This document shows positions 34,003 to 43,439 of a stretch of DNA of 64,000 nt, piece by piece. Source of the stretch: CAYWOS01 sp964459985 (GTDB lineage Bacteria > Bacillota > Clostridia > Christensenellales > Aristaeellaceae); contig CAYWOS010000004.1 of NCBI GenBank assembly GCA_964459985.1, positions 47,807 through 111,806 of the forward strand. Direction: 5' to 3'. The notes beneath the pieces were generated by a model, which had not been told where the DNA came from, did no database searches, and worked only from the letters and a program-made list of their open reading frames with translations. A program made the position numbers and the translations under genes. How positions within the stretch are numbered: the stretch's first letter is position 1; each line of letters starts with the position of its first letter.

Positions 34003-35156
34003 GCCTCCGTTTCAATCGGGACGAACGCGCGCTCGCGCGCCGACCGGCGGGCGCACAGGCACACGCGCGCGCTCAACAGCCCGTCCCGGAGCGTCGCCAG
34101 CGAGGGCTTGCCGTCCATGATTTCCATGAAATTCTCGCACAGCGCCTTGTCCCCGCCGTAATGATACTGCTCGCTGTCGTCGATGTGATAGCGCGCCGTC
34201 TGCTTGTCCCTGTGATCGTATACGACGCAGTCGCCCGTGATCCAGTCGAACTCGAGCGTCGCGTCAAAGCCGATCAGCCGCGCGCCGCGCTTCGCCGCGC
34301 CCCTGCGCGCCGTGAAATCCTGCGTGTAGACGGCGTGCAGCCCGTTTTCATAGCGGACGAGCACGCTCGCGCTGTCATGATTGCCCGTGTCCACGGCAAA
34401 GCTGCAGCCGTTGCCGTAGGCTTCCTCGCCGTGATAATCATTCTTGAGCACGCGAACGCTCTCGGGACAGGTATCGCGCCGGTCGCAGGCGTCGCAGGTC
34501 AGTCCGGCGGGCCTATCGCCCGTAAAAATGCGCTTGGATTCCATCGCGCACACCTCGACGGGCCGGACGCCGTTCATCAGATAATTGACGATATCCAGAT
34601 CGTGCGTCGCTTTTTGCATGAACAGCCCGCCCGTGACGCGCTCGTCGCGGTACCAGCTTTTGTAGTAGACGCGACCGTAGGAAACGTTGTTGACCGCCTC
34701 GATGTGCGACAATTTGCCCAGCGCGCCGCCGTCGACCAGTTTTTTGACCAATCGCATCAGATAGCTGCCGCGAAGCGGAAAGGAAACGAGCGTCGGCGCG
34801 CGGTTATCGCGCGCGGCGGCGGCCAGCGCGGCGTACTGTGCCTCGTCGATCACCACGGGCTTTTCCAGCAGCATGGGCAGCCCGAAGCGCATGGCGCAAA
34901 GCGTCTGCCCGGCGTGCAGGTCGCACCGCGTCGCGATCACGACGCCGTCCGGCTTTTCGCGGGACAGCATGTCCTCCGCGTCCCGGAAGAACGCCGCGCG
35001 GCGGTCGTCAAACCCGGCGGAGCGCAGGCGCGCGCGCGCGCCCGCCTCGTCGGGATCGCATACGGCGGTGATTTCCGCGTCCAGTGAAAAGGTGTTGATA
35101 TTGCGCAAAAGCCCCTCGGCGCGCGCGCCGAAACCGATGACGGCGATCCGTTTCAC
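33999..35156 (-). CDS. Gfo/Idh/MocA-family oxidoreductase of the glycan locus
   Basis: 385 residues. NAD(P) site AVIGFGARAEGLL, EKPVV motif (cofactor/substrate lysine), and the catalytic block FMQKATHDLDIVNYLM. Unlike most of the family it has a four-cysteine cluster (LTCDACDRRDTCPES, about residues 220-234) that could bind a metal or Fe-S centre. Located between permease genes and fucosidase, it may process a released sugar such as fucose or GlcNAc/GalNAc, but this is inference. Confidence 0.87.
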   Translation of the reverse strand: MKRIAVIGFGARAEGLLRNINTFSLDAEITAVCDPDEAGARARLRSAGFDDRRAAFFRDAEDMLSREKPDGVVIATRCDLHAGQTLCAMRFGLPMLLEKPVVIDEAQYAALAAAARDNRAPTLVSFPLRGSYLMRLVKKLVDGGALGKLSHIEAVNNVSYGRVYYKSWYRDERVTGGLFMQKATHDLDIVNYLMNGVRPVEVCAMESKRIFTGDRPAGLTCDACDRRDTCPESVRVLKNDYHGEEAYGNGCSFAVDTGNHDSASVLVRYENGLHAVYTQDFTARRGAAKRGARLIGFDATLEFDWITGDCVVYDHRDKQTARYHIDDSEQYHYGGDKALCENFMEIMDGKPSLATLRDGLLSARVCLCARRSARERAFVPIETEA

Positions 35157-35163
35157 AGCGTTT

Positions 35164-36030
35164 TCACCCCTTGATTCCCCCGCCCGTCACGCCCGCGATG
35201 ATCTTTTCGGATAAAAAGACGTACAGCAGGAAGGTGGGCAGGAATACGATGACCACCGACGCGAACAGCCCGCCCAGCTTGCCCGTGCGCGTCATGGTGT
35301 CCACCATCATGTACAGCCCGGGACCGACCGAGCGCAGCCGTTCCGAACCGGCGAAGATCAGCGCCATAAAGTATTCGTTCCAGACCGACAGGAACAGGAA
35401 AATGCTCACCGTGATGATCCCGGGCTGCGCCAGCGGCAGCATGATGAGCCAGAACGTCCGCATGGGCGAGCAGCCGTCGATGGCCGCCGCTTCTTCATAC
35501 GTGCGGGGCAGCGAGCCGAAGAAATTGAGCAGGAACGTCGTGGTGAACGGCACGTTCAGCAGCGTGTACAGGATGATCAGCGTCCAGCGCGAGCCGTTGA
35601 GCCGGAGCTTGGTCGTCATGCCGAAAACGGGCAGGATGACCATGATGATCGGAATGCTCATGGCGAAGATGAAGCACGCCTTGATCAGATGGTTCCCGAA
35701 GAAGGAAAAGCGCGAGAGCACGTACGCCGCCGGCGCCGAGATCAGGATGATCAGCACCAGCGAGCTGCTCGCGTAGATCAGCGAGTTCATGAAATAGGCG
35801 GACACATTGTACGAATTCCACGCGGCGGAGTAGTTTTCAAAGTGTAGTCCGCTCTCGAAGCGGAGCACCGTGCCCATGTTGATTTCCCTTGTGGTGGACA
35901 GGCTGGCGGCGAATATCCAGCCCAGCAGCACGACGGTGAACGCCAGCCACAGCAAAACGATCACATACGCCGGCATCAGCCCCGTCCCGCGTTTCCCGGA
36001 GGAGGCGACATCCTTGTTGATACGCGTCAT
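35164..36030 (-). CDS. Carbohydrate ABC transporter permease (MalG type)
   Basis: 288 residues, six membrane segments. The EAA loop reads YEEAAAIDGCSPMRTFWLIMLPLAQPG, which contacts the ATPase. This is the second permease of a CUT1 importer; its partner lies 16 nt upstream. No ATPase gene is in the locus, so a shared MsmK/MsmX-type ATPase elsewhere is expected. Confidence 0.92.
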   Translation of the reverse strand: MTRINKDVASSGKRGTGLMPAYVIVLLWLAFTVVLLGWIFAASLSTTREINMGTVLRFESGLHFENYSAAWNSYNVSAYFMNSLIYASSSLVLIILISAPAAYVLSRFSFFGNHLIKACFIFAMSIPIIMVILPVFGMTTKLRLNGSRWTLIILYTLLNVPFTTTFLLNFFGSLPRTYEEAAAIDGCSPMRTFWLIMLPLAQPGIITVSIFLFLSVWNEYFMALIFAGSERLRSVGPGLYMMVDTMTRTGKLGGLFASVVIVFLPTFLLYVFLSEKIIAGVTGGGIKG

Positions 36031-36046
36031 ATCACATTCTCCTTCG

Positions 36047-36952
36047 TCAAAACTCGATGCCGTCGTCGCGGATCATTCTGTTGATGGCGCCGAAAATCAA
36101 CAGCACGCACGCCGCCATGACCACGCCGATCGCGGCGCCCGCGCCCGCGTTGCGCTGCACGTTGCCCTGCGTGCCGAAGGTGATGTCGTACATCTGCACC
36201 ATGGGCGTCACCGTCGCCAGATCGGTGTTCTGCGGGCTGAACATTTTGCTCCACACGAAGAACGTGACGGTGTTGATGCTCCAGAACGTCAGGTTGGTTT
36301 TGAACACGCCCTTGAGGAGCGGCAGCGTGATATGGAAGAACTGGCGCGGCTTGTTCGCGCCGTCGATGGTGGCGGCCTCGAACAGATCGGACGGAATGCG
36401 CTCGATGCCGCTCAAAAAGATGAGCATGTAGTAGCCGACGGCGCCGAAGCAAAAGGCGATCAGCATCGACCAGAACAGCATGTCGGTGCCCAGCCAGTTG
36501 ATCGCGCGGAGCGATTCCAGCCCCAGCGCCTTGAACGTGCCCTTGATCAGTCCGTAATTCTTGTTGACAAAGACGAACTGCTTCCACATCGTCGCCAGCG
36601 CCACGGCGCTCACGATGTTGGGCAGGTAGATGGTCGCGCGGAAGAATGATTTCCCCTTGAGGCCGCTGGTGAGCACCACGGCGAGCAGAAGGCTTATGAG
36701 AAGCACGACGGCGCCGCCCGCCAGCCAGATGACGAAAATGTTCTTCATGGCGGCGCGGAACGTGACCGAGTCTATGAGCGAGAGATAGTTTTGAAGCCCC
36801 GTGAACTGCCACTCGCCGATATCGGCCGTCACGCTCTCCACCCGGAAAACGCTCATGATCACGGTGCGGATCACGGGATACAGGAACATGATCAGGAAGG
36901 ACATGACGGCGGGCGTGATGAACAGAACGATCATCGAACGGCTCTTTCTCAT
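36047..36952 (-). CDS. Carbohydrate ABC transporter permease (MalF type)
   Basis: 301 residues from the ATG at 36952, directly after AAGGAGG on the minus strand; the open frame extends further but without family similarity. Six membrane segments and EAA loop LFEAATIDGANKPRQFFHITLPLLKG. It pairs with the next permease and the binding protein encoded 80 nt upstream. Confidence 0.92.
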   Translation of the reverse strand: MRKSRSMIVLFITPAVMSFLIMFLYPVIRTVIMSVFRVESVTADIGEWQFTGLQNYLSLIDSVTFRAAMKNIFVIWLAGGAVVLLISLLLAVVLTSGLKGKSFFRATIYLPNIVSAVALATMWKQFVFVNKNYGLIKGTFKALGLESLRAINWLGTDMLFWSMLIAFCFGAVGYYMLIFLSGIERIPSDLFEAATIDGANKPRQFFHITLPLLKGVFKTNLTFWSINTVTFFVWSKMFSPQNTDLATVTPMVQMYDITFGTQGNVQRNAGAGAAIGVVMAACVLLIFGAINRMIRDDGIEF

Positions 36953-37032
36953 CTCTTTTCCTCCTTCTGCAAAACGTTGAAACGGGGTGGCAGCGTCGAA
37001 ACGATGCCACCCGCGCCGCGCGGTTGGGATGA

Positions 37033-38259
37033 TTACTTGGAGGCGCTCTCCATCGCGTCCACGAACTGCTGCGCGGTGAACGTGCCCTCGAACAGCTTGA
37101 GGCAGTTGGTCTGGAGCGTCGCGTTGATGTCGTTGTTGGCGTTGAGGCCCATGTTCCACTCGTACACGCCGGTCAGCGCGTTGAAGGCGTCGCGGCAGCC
37201 CGCCAGCGACGCGGGCCATTCGGTGTTGCGGGTGTCGGAGGGAATGCCGATCGACGTGGTGGCGATGAGTTGATCGCCTTCGCCGGAGGTCATCCGCATG
37301 ATGAGATCAAAGGCCGCCTGACCGTTCTTGGAGGTCGCGGGGATGCCGAAGGCCTGCGCGCCGACGTTGGCGATGGTCGCGGGATCAACGCCGCCCTCGA
37401 CCGTGGGGAAGTTGAACATGCCCAGCACCAGGTCCTTATTTTCGGTGCCCAGCGAAATCTCATTGTATACCCAGGAGGCGTTGACGAGCATCGCCGTGGT
37501 GCCAAAGCCCAGCTCATACTCGCTGGCGGGATACGTGCCGGGCACGTTCTCCTCGAAATAGCCCTTCTTGACCATTTCCTCGATCGCGGAGGCGGAGGCG
37601 AGCACGGCGGGATTCTCCGCCCATTCGCCGTTGAGCGCCACATTGCGCACGGCGTCCTGGCCGATGGCGCGCGCCATCAGGAAGCCGAAGGTGTAGCGAA
37701 CATAAGCGTCGTCCTGCGCGAAGGGCGCGTAGCCGGCGTTCTTGATCTGCTCGCAGACGGCCATCAGCTCTTCCCACGTGGCGGGTTCGGCGGTGATGCC
37801 CGCGTCGTCAAAGATCGCCTTGTTGTAGAACACGCCGGAGGTGTACGCCTGATAGGGGATGCACTTGAGGCTGCCCGCCCAGCCGCGCACGGCGGCGGGA
37901 AGCGCGGCGACGGCAAAATCGTCATACCCGACGGCCTTCGCCATGGCTTCGAGATCCATCAGCTTGTCGCCCATCTGCTCCGCCAGAAGCTGGAAGTCGG
38001 AGTCGAACAGGTCGACCTGCTCGTTGGCGTCGATCGCCGTCTCGATAATGGTTTTCACGTCGCGGCCTTTCCATTCCACATTGACCTTGACGCCTGTTTC
38101 GGCGGTGTACTTGTCGATCACCTGCTGAATGGCGATCGCCTGCGGCTCGGTGCTGGACCACATGGACCAATACACCAGCGTGGTGTCCTCCGCGCCCGCG
38201 ACCGCGGCCAGGGAGAGAAGCATGGTGAGTGCCAACAGAATGCTCGTCAGCTTTTTCAT
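37033..38259 (-). CDS. Extracellular sugar-binding protein of the CUT1 importer
   Basis: 408 residues. Signal peptide KLTSILLALTMLLSLAAVAGA; no lipobox Cys is evident, which is unusual for a Gram-positive binding protein. The mature part has the family-1 solute-binding layout (LVYWSMWSS..., VKVNVEWKGRD, LKCIPYQAYTSGVFYNKAIFDDAG). Given the enzymes downstream, the ligand is probably a fucosylated or plain Gal-beta-1,3-HexNAc oligosaccharide. First gene of the six-gene transcript. Confidence 0.9.
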   Translation of the reverse strand: MKKLTSILLALTMLLSLAAVAGAEDTTLVYWSMWSSTEPQAIAIQQVIDKYTAETGVKVNVEWKGRDVKTIIETAIDANEQVDLFDSDFQLLAEQMGDKLMDLEAMAKAVGYDDFAVAALPAAVRGWAGSLKCIPYQAYTSGVFYNKAIFDDAGITAEPATWEELMAVCEQIKNAGYAPFAQDDAYVRYTFGFLMARAIGQDAVRNVALNGEWAENPAVLASASAIEEMVKKGYFEENVPGTYPASEYELGFGTTAMLVNASWVYNEISLGTENKDLVLGMFNFPTVEGGVDPATIANVGAQAFGIPATSKNGQAAFDLIMRMTSGEGDQLIATTSIGIPSDTRNTEWPASLAGCRDAFNALTGVYEWNMGLNANNDINATLQTNCLKLFEGTFTAQQFVDAMESASK

Positions 38260-38353
38260 GGGAAATCCTCCTCTTCATTCTCGGCCCCGTCCGGGAACGG
38301 GAGCCTTGTGAGGAAATCATACCCGCCGACGACGAAAAAAGCTATGAGGGGGG

Positions 38354-38359
38354 ATTATA
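38354..38359 (-). promoter_or_regulatory. -10 element of the glycan operon
   Basis: Minus strand TATAAT, about 95 nt before the binding-protein start, with no recognisable -35 (TGCGTC-like at best). A strong -10 with a poor -35 would fit control by an activator such as the YesN-type regulator at 41920, but no operator was identified. The remainder of 38260-38485 holds no gene. Confidence 0.5.
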
Positions 38360-38485
38360 TCCTTGCCGTCCGAAAAGACGCAGTTGTACGGCGCTGACCG
38401 CCTGATGAGCGTTTGAGCGCATAATAAACTAAATACGAGACATATTCGCATGGCGTATCTGGCGCAATGTCTGCCGCATTGTACG

Positions 38486-40048
38486 TTATGGCGCGATGCC
38501 CTCGCGCGCCGCCTGCGCCGTGACATCCAGAACGGCCTGATCGAGCGTCGCGCTTTCGCGCAGGCGCTCGAGCGCCGTCGGCCACGCGGTCAGCGCGCTC
38601 TCGTCGCCCACGATCACCTTGGACATTTCCGACTGCACCACGGAATTGTATACAAGGCTGTTCTTGGCGGGCAGGGACATGAAAACGATGTCGAAATTAT
38701 AGTTGACGCGCCGCGCCTGCGTCCCGAACCACGCGAGCATTTGCTGCGCGGTTTGCAGGTTTTCCGCGCCGTAGGTCAATTTGTTGTAATCGGTGATTTC
38801 GTACTGCGCGTCCTGCTTCCATTCGACCAGATGCGACAGCAGCGAAAGCGACGGGTACAGCCTGAGCGGGGAGACGGGCGTTTCGGACAGCGAAACGATC
38901 TCTTCGCCGCGCTTTTCCCAGTCCACGCCCTCAAGACCCAGCCGGTAGATCGCGTCGAATTCGTCCGAGAGAAGCCAGTTGTACAATTCGAGAATTTTCG
39001 CCATTTTCTCGTCGGATACGTTCATGCCGAAATAGCTTTCCGACCAGTGCAGGCTGGTGGTGAAGCGGTAGCAGACGCCGTCGTCCGCCGGCCATGTGGG
39101 CAGGATCGTCACCAGATCCTTGGCGCGGTCGAGGTTGCCCGTCTCCGCCATGTAGTTGATCACTTTGTAGTACTGCCCGCAGATGACGCCGTTTTTGCCT
39201 TCCGCAAAGCGCTTGAGCGCCTCGTAGGTGGACACGTAGGCGAAATCCTCCGCCAACAGCCCGTCTGCATACAGCAGGCGCATTTCCTCCAGCGCGGCCG
39301 CCGTTTTTTTCGAGCAGTACACGGGCATCCACTGCCCGTCCTCGTACAGCCATCCGCGCTCGGTATTGCTCAATTCGGGGAAAAGCGTCAGATAGACGGC
39401 TTCCAGCGTGTTGATGTGCGTGGCGATCAGCCCGCCGGTATCGTCCAGCCCGTTGCCGTCGGGATCGTCCCGGACAAAGGCGCGCAGCAGCTCCCGGAAT
39501 TCCGCCCACGTCGCGGGCGCGGACAGGTTCAGCGCGTCCATCCAGTCCTTGCGCGCCATGATGCAGCGGTCGAGCGCCCACAGCGATTCGTCGGAATAGG
39601 TCAGCCGGGGGATCATGTAGTACGCGCCGTTGCTGCGCTTGAAGCGCTCGTTGTAGGGCTGGTCGAGGTACGCCTCCAGCAGGGGATACGCCGACATATC
39701 CTTGGGAATGGAGCGGATTTTGCCCTGCGTGATCCAGCTTTCGTAGGCGGACGTGCCCAGAATGTCGTTGGCGAATATATCGGGCAGCTCGTCCGAGGAG
39801 GCAAACTGCTGCAGGCGCTCGGTATAGTTGTCATAGGTCATGTTGACGGCGTCGAACACGATATTGAACTTGTCTTCCACATAGCGCTGAAGGCGGTCGC
39901 CCACCAGCTCGTCCGTCACGTTCCAGAAGGCGACGCTGATGCGCATGGGTTCCGCCGCCGCGGGCTTCGGCGGCTCGGCGGCGTCGGGAGCGCACGAGCC
40001 CAGCAGCAGGCAAAGCGCCAGCACCATCACGATTACGCGAATGCGCAT
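38486..40048 (-). CDS. Orphan lipoprotein solute-binding protein
   Basis: 520 residues from the ATG at 40048 (AAAGGAG upstream). Lipoprotein signal with lipobox LLGSC (Cys about 19). The mature part is a large family-1 binding protein (DELPDIFANDILGTS, DPDGNGLDDTGGL calcium-like loop, WPADDGVCYRF), similar in size to LipO/YtcQ-type proteins that pair with YesM/YesN systems. No permease gene accompanies it. It is divergent from the kinase gene and co-directional with the CUT1 operon that follows. Confidence 0.88.
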   Translation of the reverse strand: MRIRVIVMVLALCLLLGSCAPDAAEPPKPAAAEPMRISVAFWNVTDELVGDRLQRYVEDKFNIVFDAVNMTYDNYTERLQQFASSDELPDIFANDILGTSAYESWITQGKIRSIPKDMSAYPLLEAYLDQPYNERFKRSNGAYYMIPRLTYSDESLWALDRCIMARKDWMDALNLSAPATWAEFRELLRAFVRDDPDGNGLDDTGGLIATHINTLEAVYLTLFPELSNTERGWLYEDGQWMPVYCSKKTAAALEEMRLLYADGLLAEDFAYVSTYEALKRFAEGKNGVICGQYYKVINYMAETGNLDRAKDLVTILPTWPADDGVCYRFTTSLHWSESYFGMNVSDEKMAKILELYNWLLSDEFDAIYRLGLEGVDWEKRGEEIVSLSETPVSPLRLYPSLSLLSHLVEWKQDAQYEITDYNKLTYGAENLQTAQQMLAWFGTQARRVNYNFDIVFMSLPAKNSLVYNSVVQSEMSKVIVGDESALTAWPTALERLRESATLDQAVLDVTAQAAREGIAP

Positions 40049-40071
40049 AACGATCACTCCTTTATTGTATC

Positions 40072-40101
40072 CTATTATACCAGAAAGCGGCGGCGCGCGT
40101 C
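40072..40101 (-). promoter_or_regulatory. Promoter of the orphan binding protein
   Basis: Minus strand -10 TATAAT (about 40075-40080) with a TGGACG -35 at 18 nt. It lies back to back with the kinase promoter at 40117-40145. Confidence 0.55.
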
Positions 40102-40116
40102 CACAGAATCTTTTTG

Positions 40117-40145
40117 TTGAAACGGCGCGGCGAATCGTGTAAGAT
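40117..40145 (+). promoter_or_regulatory. Promoter of the YesM/YesN-type pair
   Basis: -35 TTGAAA (40117-40122), 17-nt spacer, -10 TAAGAT (40140-40145). The leader to the kinase ATG is about 35 nt and includes GGGAGG (40170-40175). Confidence 0.7.
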
Positions 40146-40186
40146 AGAACCATACAATCGGGAAAAGCGTTCGGGAGGCGAGGGCG

Positions 40187-41923
40187 ATGCTGCGTTGGTT
40201 CAAAAAGCGCCACGTGTACGCGCAGATGGCGTGCCTGTGCGCGGTCACCTTGACGCTGCTGCTCGCTTTCCTGCTCGGCGCGTACTATACGGCGGACGCG
40301 AACGCGCACAGACAGAGCGGCGAATACGCCAAGGGACTGACCGCGCAGCTCCGCAGAACGGTCGAAAACAACTACAGCGCGTTCCAGAAGATCATCCGGC
40401 TGATCTCCTACAACCGCGACGTGCAGGCGTTCCTGCTCAGCCGCGAGGAGGCGGAGCGCGTTGAATTGTTCGGCGCGCTCAAGAGCGCCATCGGCGACGT
40501 GTCCACGCTCAACGCGCAGATCCTCGACATCATTATCGAAACGACCGACCGCCGGTTCGTCAACCTGATGGACACGCTGATCATCCTGCCGCAAATGGAT
40601 CTTGACGACAACGTCCTGCATACCAGCAGCCTGATTCACCGCCGGATCATCAATACCGATATGGATCTATTGGTCATGGGCAAGAGCATCTATTCCATCA
40701 ACAGCTACACGCAGACCAACCAGCGCATCGGCAACGTCTATCTCGTGCTGACGGCCAACGCGTTCGCGGGCTCGGAGCCGGCGCTGAACGACGGCGAGGG
40801 CATGCAGTTGTTCCTTGTGGACGCGTACGACCGCCTGCTCTGGAGCGGCGCGTCCGCCGATCAGGCGAACTATGACGCCCTGAACGCCGACGCGCGGAAG
40901 CTCTATTACTATCTGCGCACGCCCTTGCCAAAGCTTGACTTCGCCATCGTCGCGGCGCAGGAAACGCCGCAGGGCGCGTTTCAGTGGAGCGATTGGCAAA
41001 CGATCTATCTGTTCGCCTTCATATTGCTCCTGCTCGCGCTCATGCTGCTGTGGAGCCTGTGGGCGCGGAACCTTGTGACGCCGCTGCGCCGCCTGCGCCT
41101 CTTCATCGAGCGGCTCAAGCGCGATTCGCTCGACGGGCTGGAGCATCGCGTCGAGCTGTCGGGATACCGCGAGGTGGAGGTGATCGGCAGCGAGTTCAAC
41201 AGCCTGCTCACGCAGACGCGCAGGCTCACGGGCGAGCTGGTGCGCGCCAACAGCGATCTGTACGAAAGCAAGCTGCTGGCCAAGCAATCGGAGCTGGCGC
41301 ACCTGCGCAGCCAGATCAACCCGCATTTCCTGTCCAACACGCTGGAGACGATGGTGGGCATCGCGTACACCAACAATCAAAAGGAGCTTGCGGAAATCGC
41401 GCGCGCGCTCAGCATCATCTTCAAGTTCAGCATCAAGGGCGAAAACATCGTGCCGCTCAAATCGGAGTTCAAGATCGCCAGCAACTACGTCAGCATTCAG
41501 CATTATCGCTTCAGCGACCGGTTCGACGTGAGCTATCGCATTCAGGAGGACTGCCTGGAGCTGCTCGTGCCCAAAATGGTATTGCAGCCCATCATCGAAA
41601 ACGCCATCGTGCACGGCATCGAGCAGCAGAGCGGCTTTTGCCATCTGATGGTGGGCGCGCACAGGGAAGGACGGACGCTGTGCCTCACCGTGCGGGACGA
41701 CGGCGCGGGCATCCCGGAGGAAACGCTTGGCGAGCTTGCCGAAAAGCTGCGCGCGGAGGAGCGGCGTTCGGGCGACGCCGATACCGCGCATATCGGCATT
41801 CTCAACGTGGACAGCCGCATTAAGCTGCTGTACGGCCCGACGTACGGCATTACCCTCGCCAGCCGCGTCGGGGAAGGCACGCTTGTCACCATCACGCTGC
41901 CCGTACAGGAGGGGAAACCGTGA
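40187..41923 (+). CDS. Sensor histidine kinase, YesM/LytS type
   Basis: 578 residues. First membrane helix about 12-34, an extracellular domain of about 240 residues, second helix about 270-290, HAMP linker, then the His_kinase domain with LRSQINPHFLSNTLETM (phospho-acceptor H380) and an HATPase region (LQPIIENAIVHG, DDGAGIP, GILNVDSRI). The family senses sugars outside the cell, often with a binding protein. The stop overlaps the regulator start (GTGA). Confidence 0.93.
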   Translation: MLRWFKKRHVYAQMACLCAVTLTLLLAFLLGAYYTADANAHRQSGEYAKGLTAQLRRTVENNYSAFQKIIRLISYNRDVQAFLLSREEAERVELFGALKSAIGDVSTLNAQILDIIIETTDRRFVNLMDTLIILPQMDLDDNVLHTSSLIHRRIINTDMDLLVMGKSIYSINSYTQTNQRIGNVYLVLTANAFAGSEPALNDGEGMQLFLVDAYDRLLWSGASADQANYDALNADARKLYYYLRTPLPKLDFAIVAAQETPQGAFQWSDWQTIYLFAFILLLLALMLLWSLWARNLVTPLRRLRLFIERLKRDSLDGLEHRVELSGYREVEVIGSEFNSLLTQTRRLTGELVRANSDLYESKLLAKQSELAHLRSQINPHFLSNTLETMVGIAYTNNQKELAEIARALSIIFKFSIKGENIVPLKSEFKIASNYVSIQHYRFSDRFDVSYRIQEDCLELLVPKMVLQPIIENAIVHGIEQQSGFCHLMVGAHREGRTLCLTVRDDGAGIPEETLGELAEKLRAEERRSGDADTAHIGILNVDSRIKLLYGPTYGITLASRVGEGTLVTITLPVQEGKP

Positions 41924-43374
41924 ATAAAGTCATGATCGTGGACGACGAACGCATGATCGTCAACAGCCTCGCGCTGGGCTTCGATTGGGCGGGCGCGGGC
42001 TTCGAGGTGGTCGCCACCGCGACGGGCGCGGGCGAGGCGCTGACGCTGATTGACAGCCTGTACCCGGACGTTGTGTTCACGGATATCAAAATGCCGGGCA
42101 TGAGCGGCATCGATCTGATGACGGAGGCGAGAAAGCGCCACCCCGAAATCCAGTTTGTCGTCATCAGCGGCCACGCCGACTTCACCTACGCGCAAAAGGC
42201 GCTGCATCTGGGCGCGATCGCCTACTGCCTCAAGCCGCTGGAGGACGAGGACATCCGCGGCGCCCTGACCGCCGCCGCGCGCGAAATCCAAACCATGGCG
42301 GCGTTGAGACAGGCGTCGCTGCGGCGCTTTCTGGACGCGCCCTCCAAGGAGAACGCGCGCGCGCTCGTCGCGTCGGCGCTGCCCTCGCCCGCGCCCGGCG
42401 CGGAGGAGGGCGAGATCGGCGTCGGGCTGTCGCTCGGCGACGCCGCGCCGCTTTTCACCGGCAATATGCGTTATGTCGAAATGATGATCGACGACAGGGC
42501 GCGGCTGTACCTGTTCGCCTCGGGATTGAGTTATCTGGAAAGCCCGGCGTTTCAGGCGGCGCTGCTCAACGCCGCGACGCAGCGCCGCGTATCCGCCTTC
42601 GTCTACGATTGCTCATCCGCGCCCGACGCGCTGCTGGCCGGGCGCATCGTCGATCTGTCGGACGAATTGTACGTCTCCTTCCTGAACGCCGCGAGCCTGT
42701 GTCTGGGCAAAGCGCCGCCCCGTCCGGCGCGCGGCGCGGCGTTCACCGATTCGCTGGCGCTTCTTGCCAACAAAAACCGCGCGCGGGAGGTGGAGCGGCG
42801 CCTTTCCTCGATGACCGGGGAGGAGCGCGCGCGCCTGACCATGCGCGACGCCGTGCGCATCCGGAATCTTTGCGAGGCGCTTCTTTGCCGCATGAATAAC
42901 CAGCCCTGCCAGAGCGAAATTCGCTACGCCTTCGAGCTGGCGCGCCTGTATCCCGATTTCGATCAGATGATATCGTCGCTGTACAAGCGCCTGCACAAGG
43001 CGGTCAGCAGCGCGGTGGATGTCGATCGGCTGCACAACGAAACGCTCGCGCAGATCATCAGGGAATTGAGCGGCTGCTTCACGGAAAGCCTGTCGTTTCA
43101 GGACATCAGCGCGCGCTATCACATCAGCCCGAGCTATCTCAGCCAGTTGTTCAAGCGCGAGCTGGGCACGACCTTCACCGAGTATGTGACGCGGCTGCGC
43201 ATCCTGTACGCCCGGGAGCTGCTGGAAAGCACGTCCATGCTGGTGTCGGAGGTCGGCAGCCGCGCGGGGTATGACAATTATCTGCATTTCACCAAGCTCT
43301 TCAAGCGCGAAACCGGCATGACGCCCAAGCAGTACCGCGCGTCGCAGCACGCCGGGACGGAGCGCGGCGAATAG
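41920..43374 (+). CDS. Response regulator, YesN type (REC-AraC)
   Basis: 484 residues, GTG start after AGGAGGGG. REC domain 1-120 with phospho-acceptor D55 (VFTDIKMPG) and K105-region (YCLKPLED). The middle 130-380 has no known domain. C-terminal AraC DNA-binding domain with two helix-turn-helix units (SFQDISARYHISPSYLSQLFKRE and VSEVGSRAGYDNYLHFTKLFKRETG). Likely activator of the adjacent glycan-use genes. Confidence 0.93.
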   Translation: MNKVMIVDDERMIVNSLALGFDWAGAGFEVVATATGAGEALTLIDSLYPDVVFTDIKMPGMSGIDLMTEARKRHPEIQFVVISGHADFTYAQKALHLGAIAYCLKPLEDEDIRGALTAAAREIQTMAALRQASLRRFLDAPSKENARALVASALPSPAPGAEEGEIGVGLSLGDAAPLFTGNMRYVEMMIDDRARLYLFASGLSYLESPAFQAALLNAATQRRVSAFVYDCSSAPDALLAGRIVDLSDELYVSFLNAASLCLGKAPPRPARGAAFTDSLALLANKNRAREVERRLSSMTGEERARLTMRDAVRIRNLCEALLCRMNNQPCQSEIRYAFELARLYPDFDQMISSLYKRLHKAVSSAVDVDRLHNETLAQIIRELSGCFTESLSFQDISARYHISPSYLSQLFKRELGTTFTEYVTRLRILYARELLESTSMLVSEVGSRAGYDNYLHFTKLFKRETGMTPKQYRASQHAGTERGE

Positions 43375-43405
43375 CGCGCCGGATCGATCCCCCGGGCGCG
43401 TTTTT
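43375..43405 (+). terminator. Terminator after the YesN-type gene
   Basis: CGCGCC...GGGCGCG inverted repeat (43375-43400) with one bulge, followed by TTTTT (43401-43405). Confidence 0.7.
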
Positions 43406-43410
43406 CGGTC

Positions 43411-43439
43411 TTGCCAAATGGATAAATCTGCTGTATGAT
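43411..43439 (+). promoter_or_regulatory. Promoter of the hydrolase/membrane fusion gene
   Basis: -35 TTGCCA (43411-43416), 17-nt spacer, -10 TATGAT (43434-43439). The leader is about 85 nt. Confidence 0.75.
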
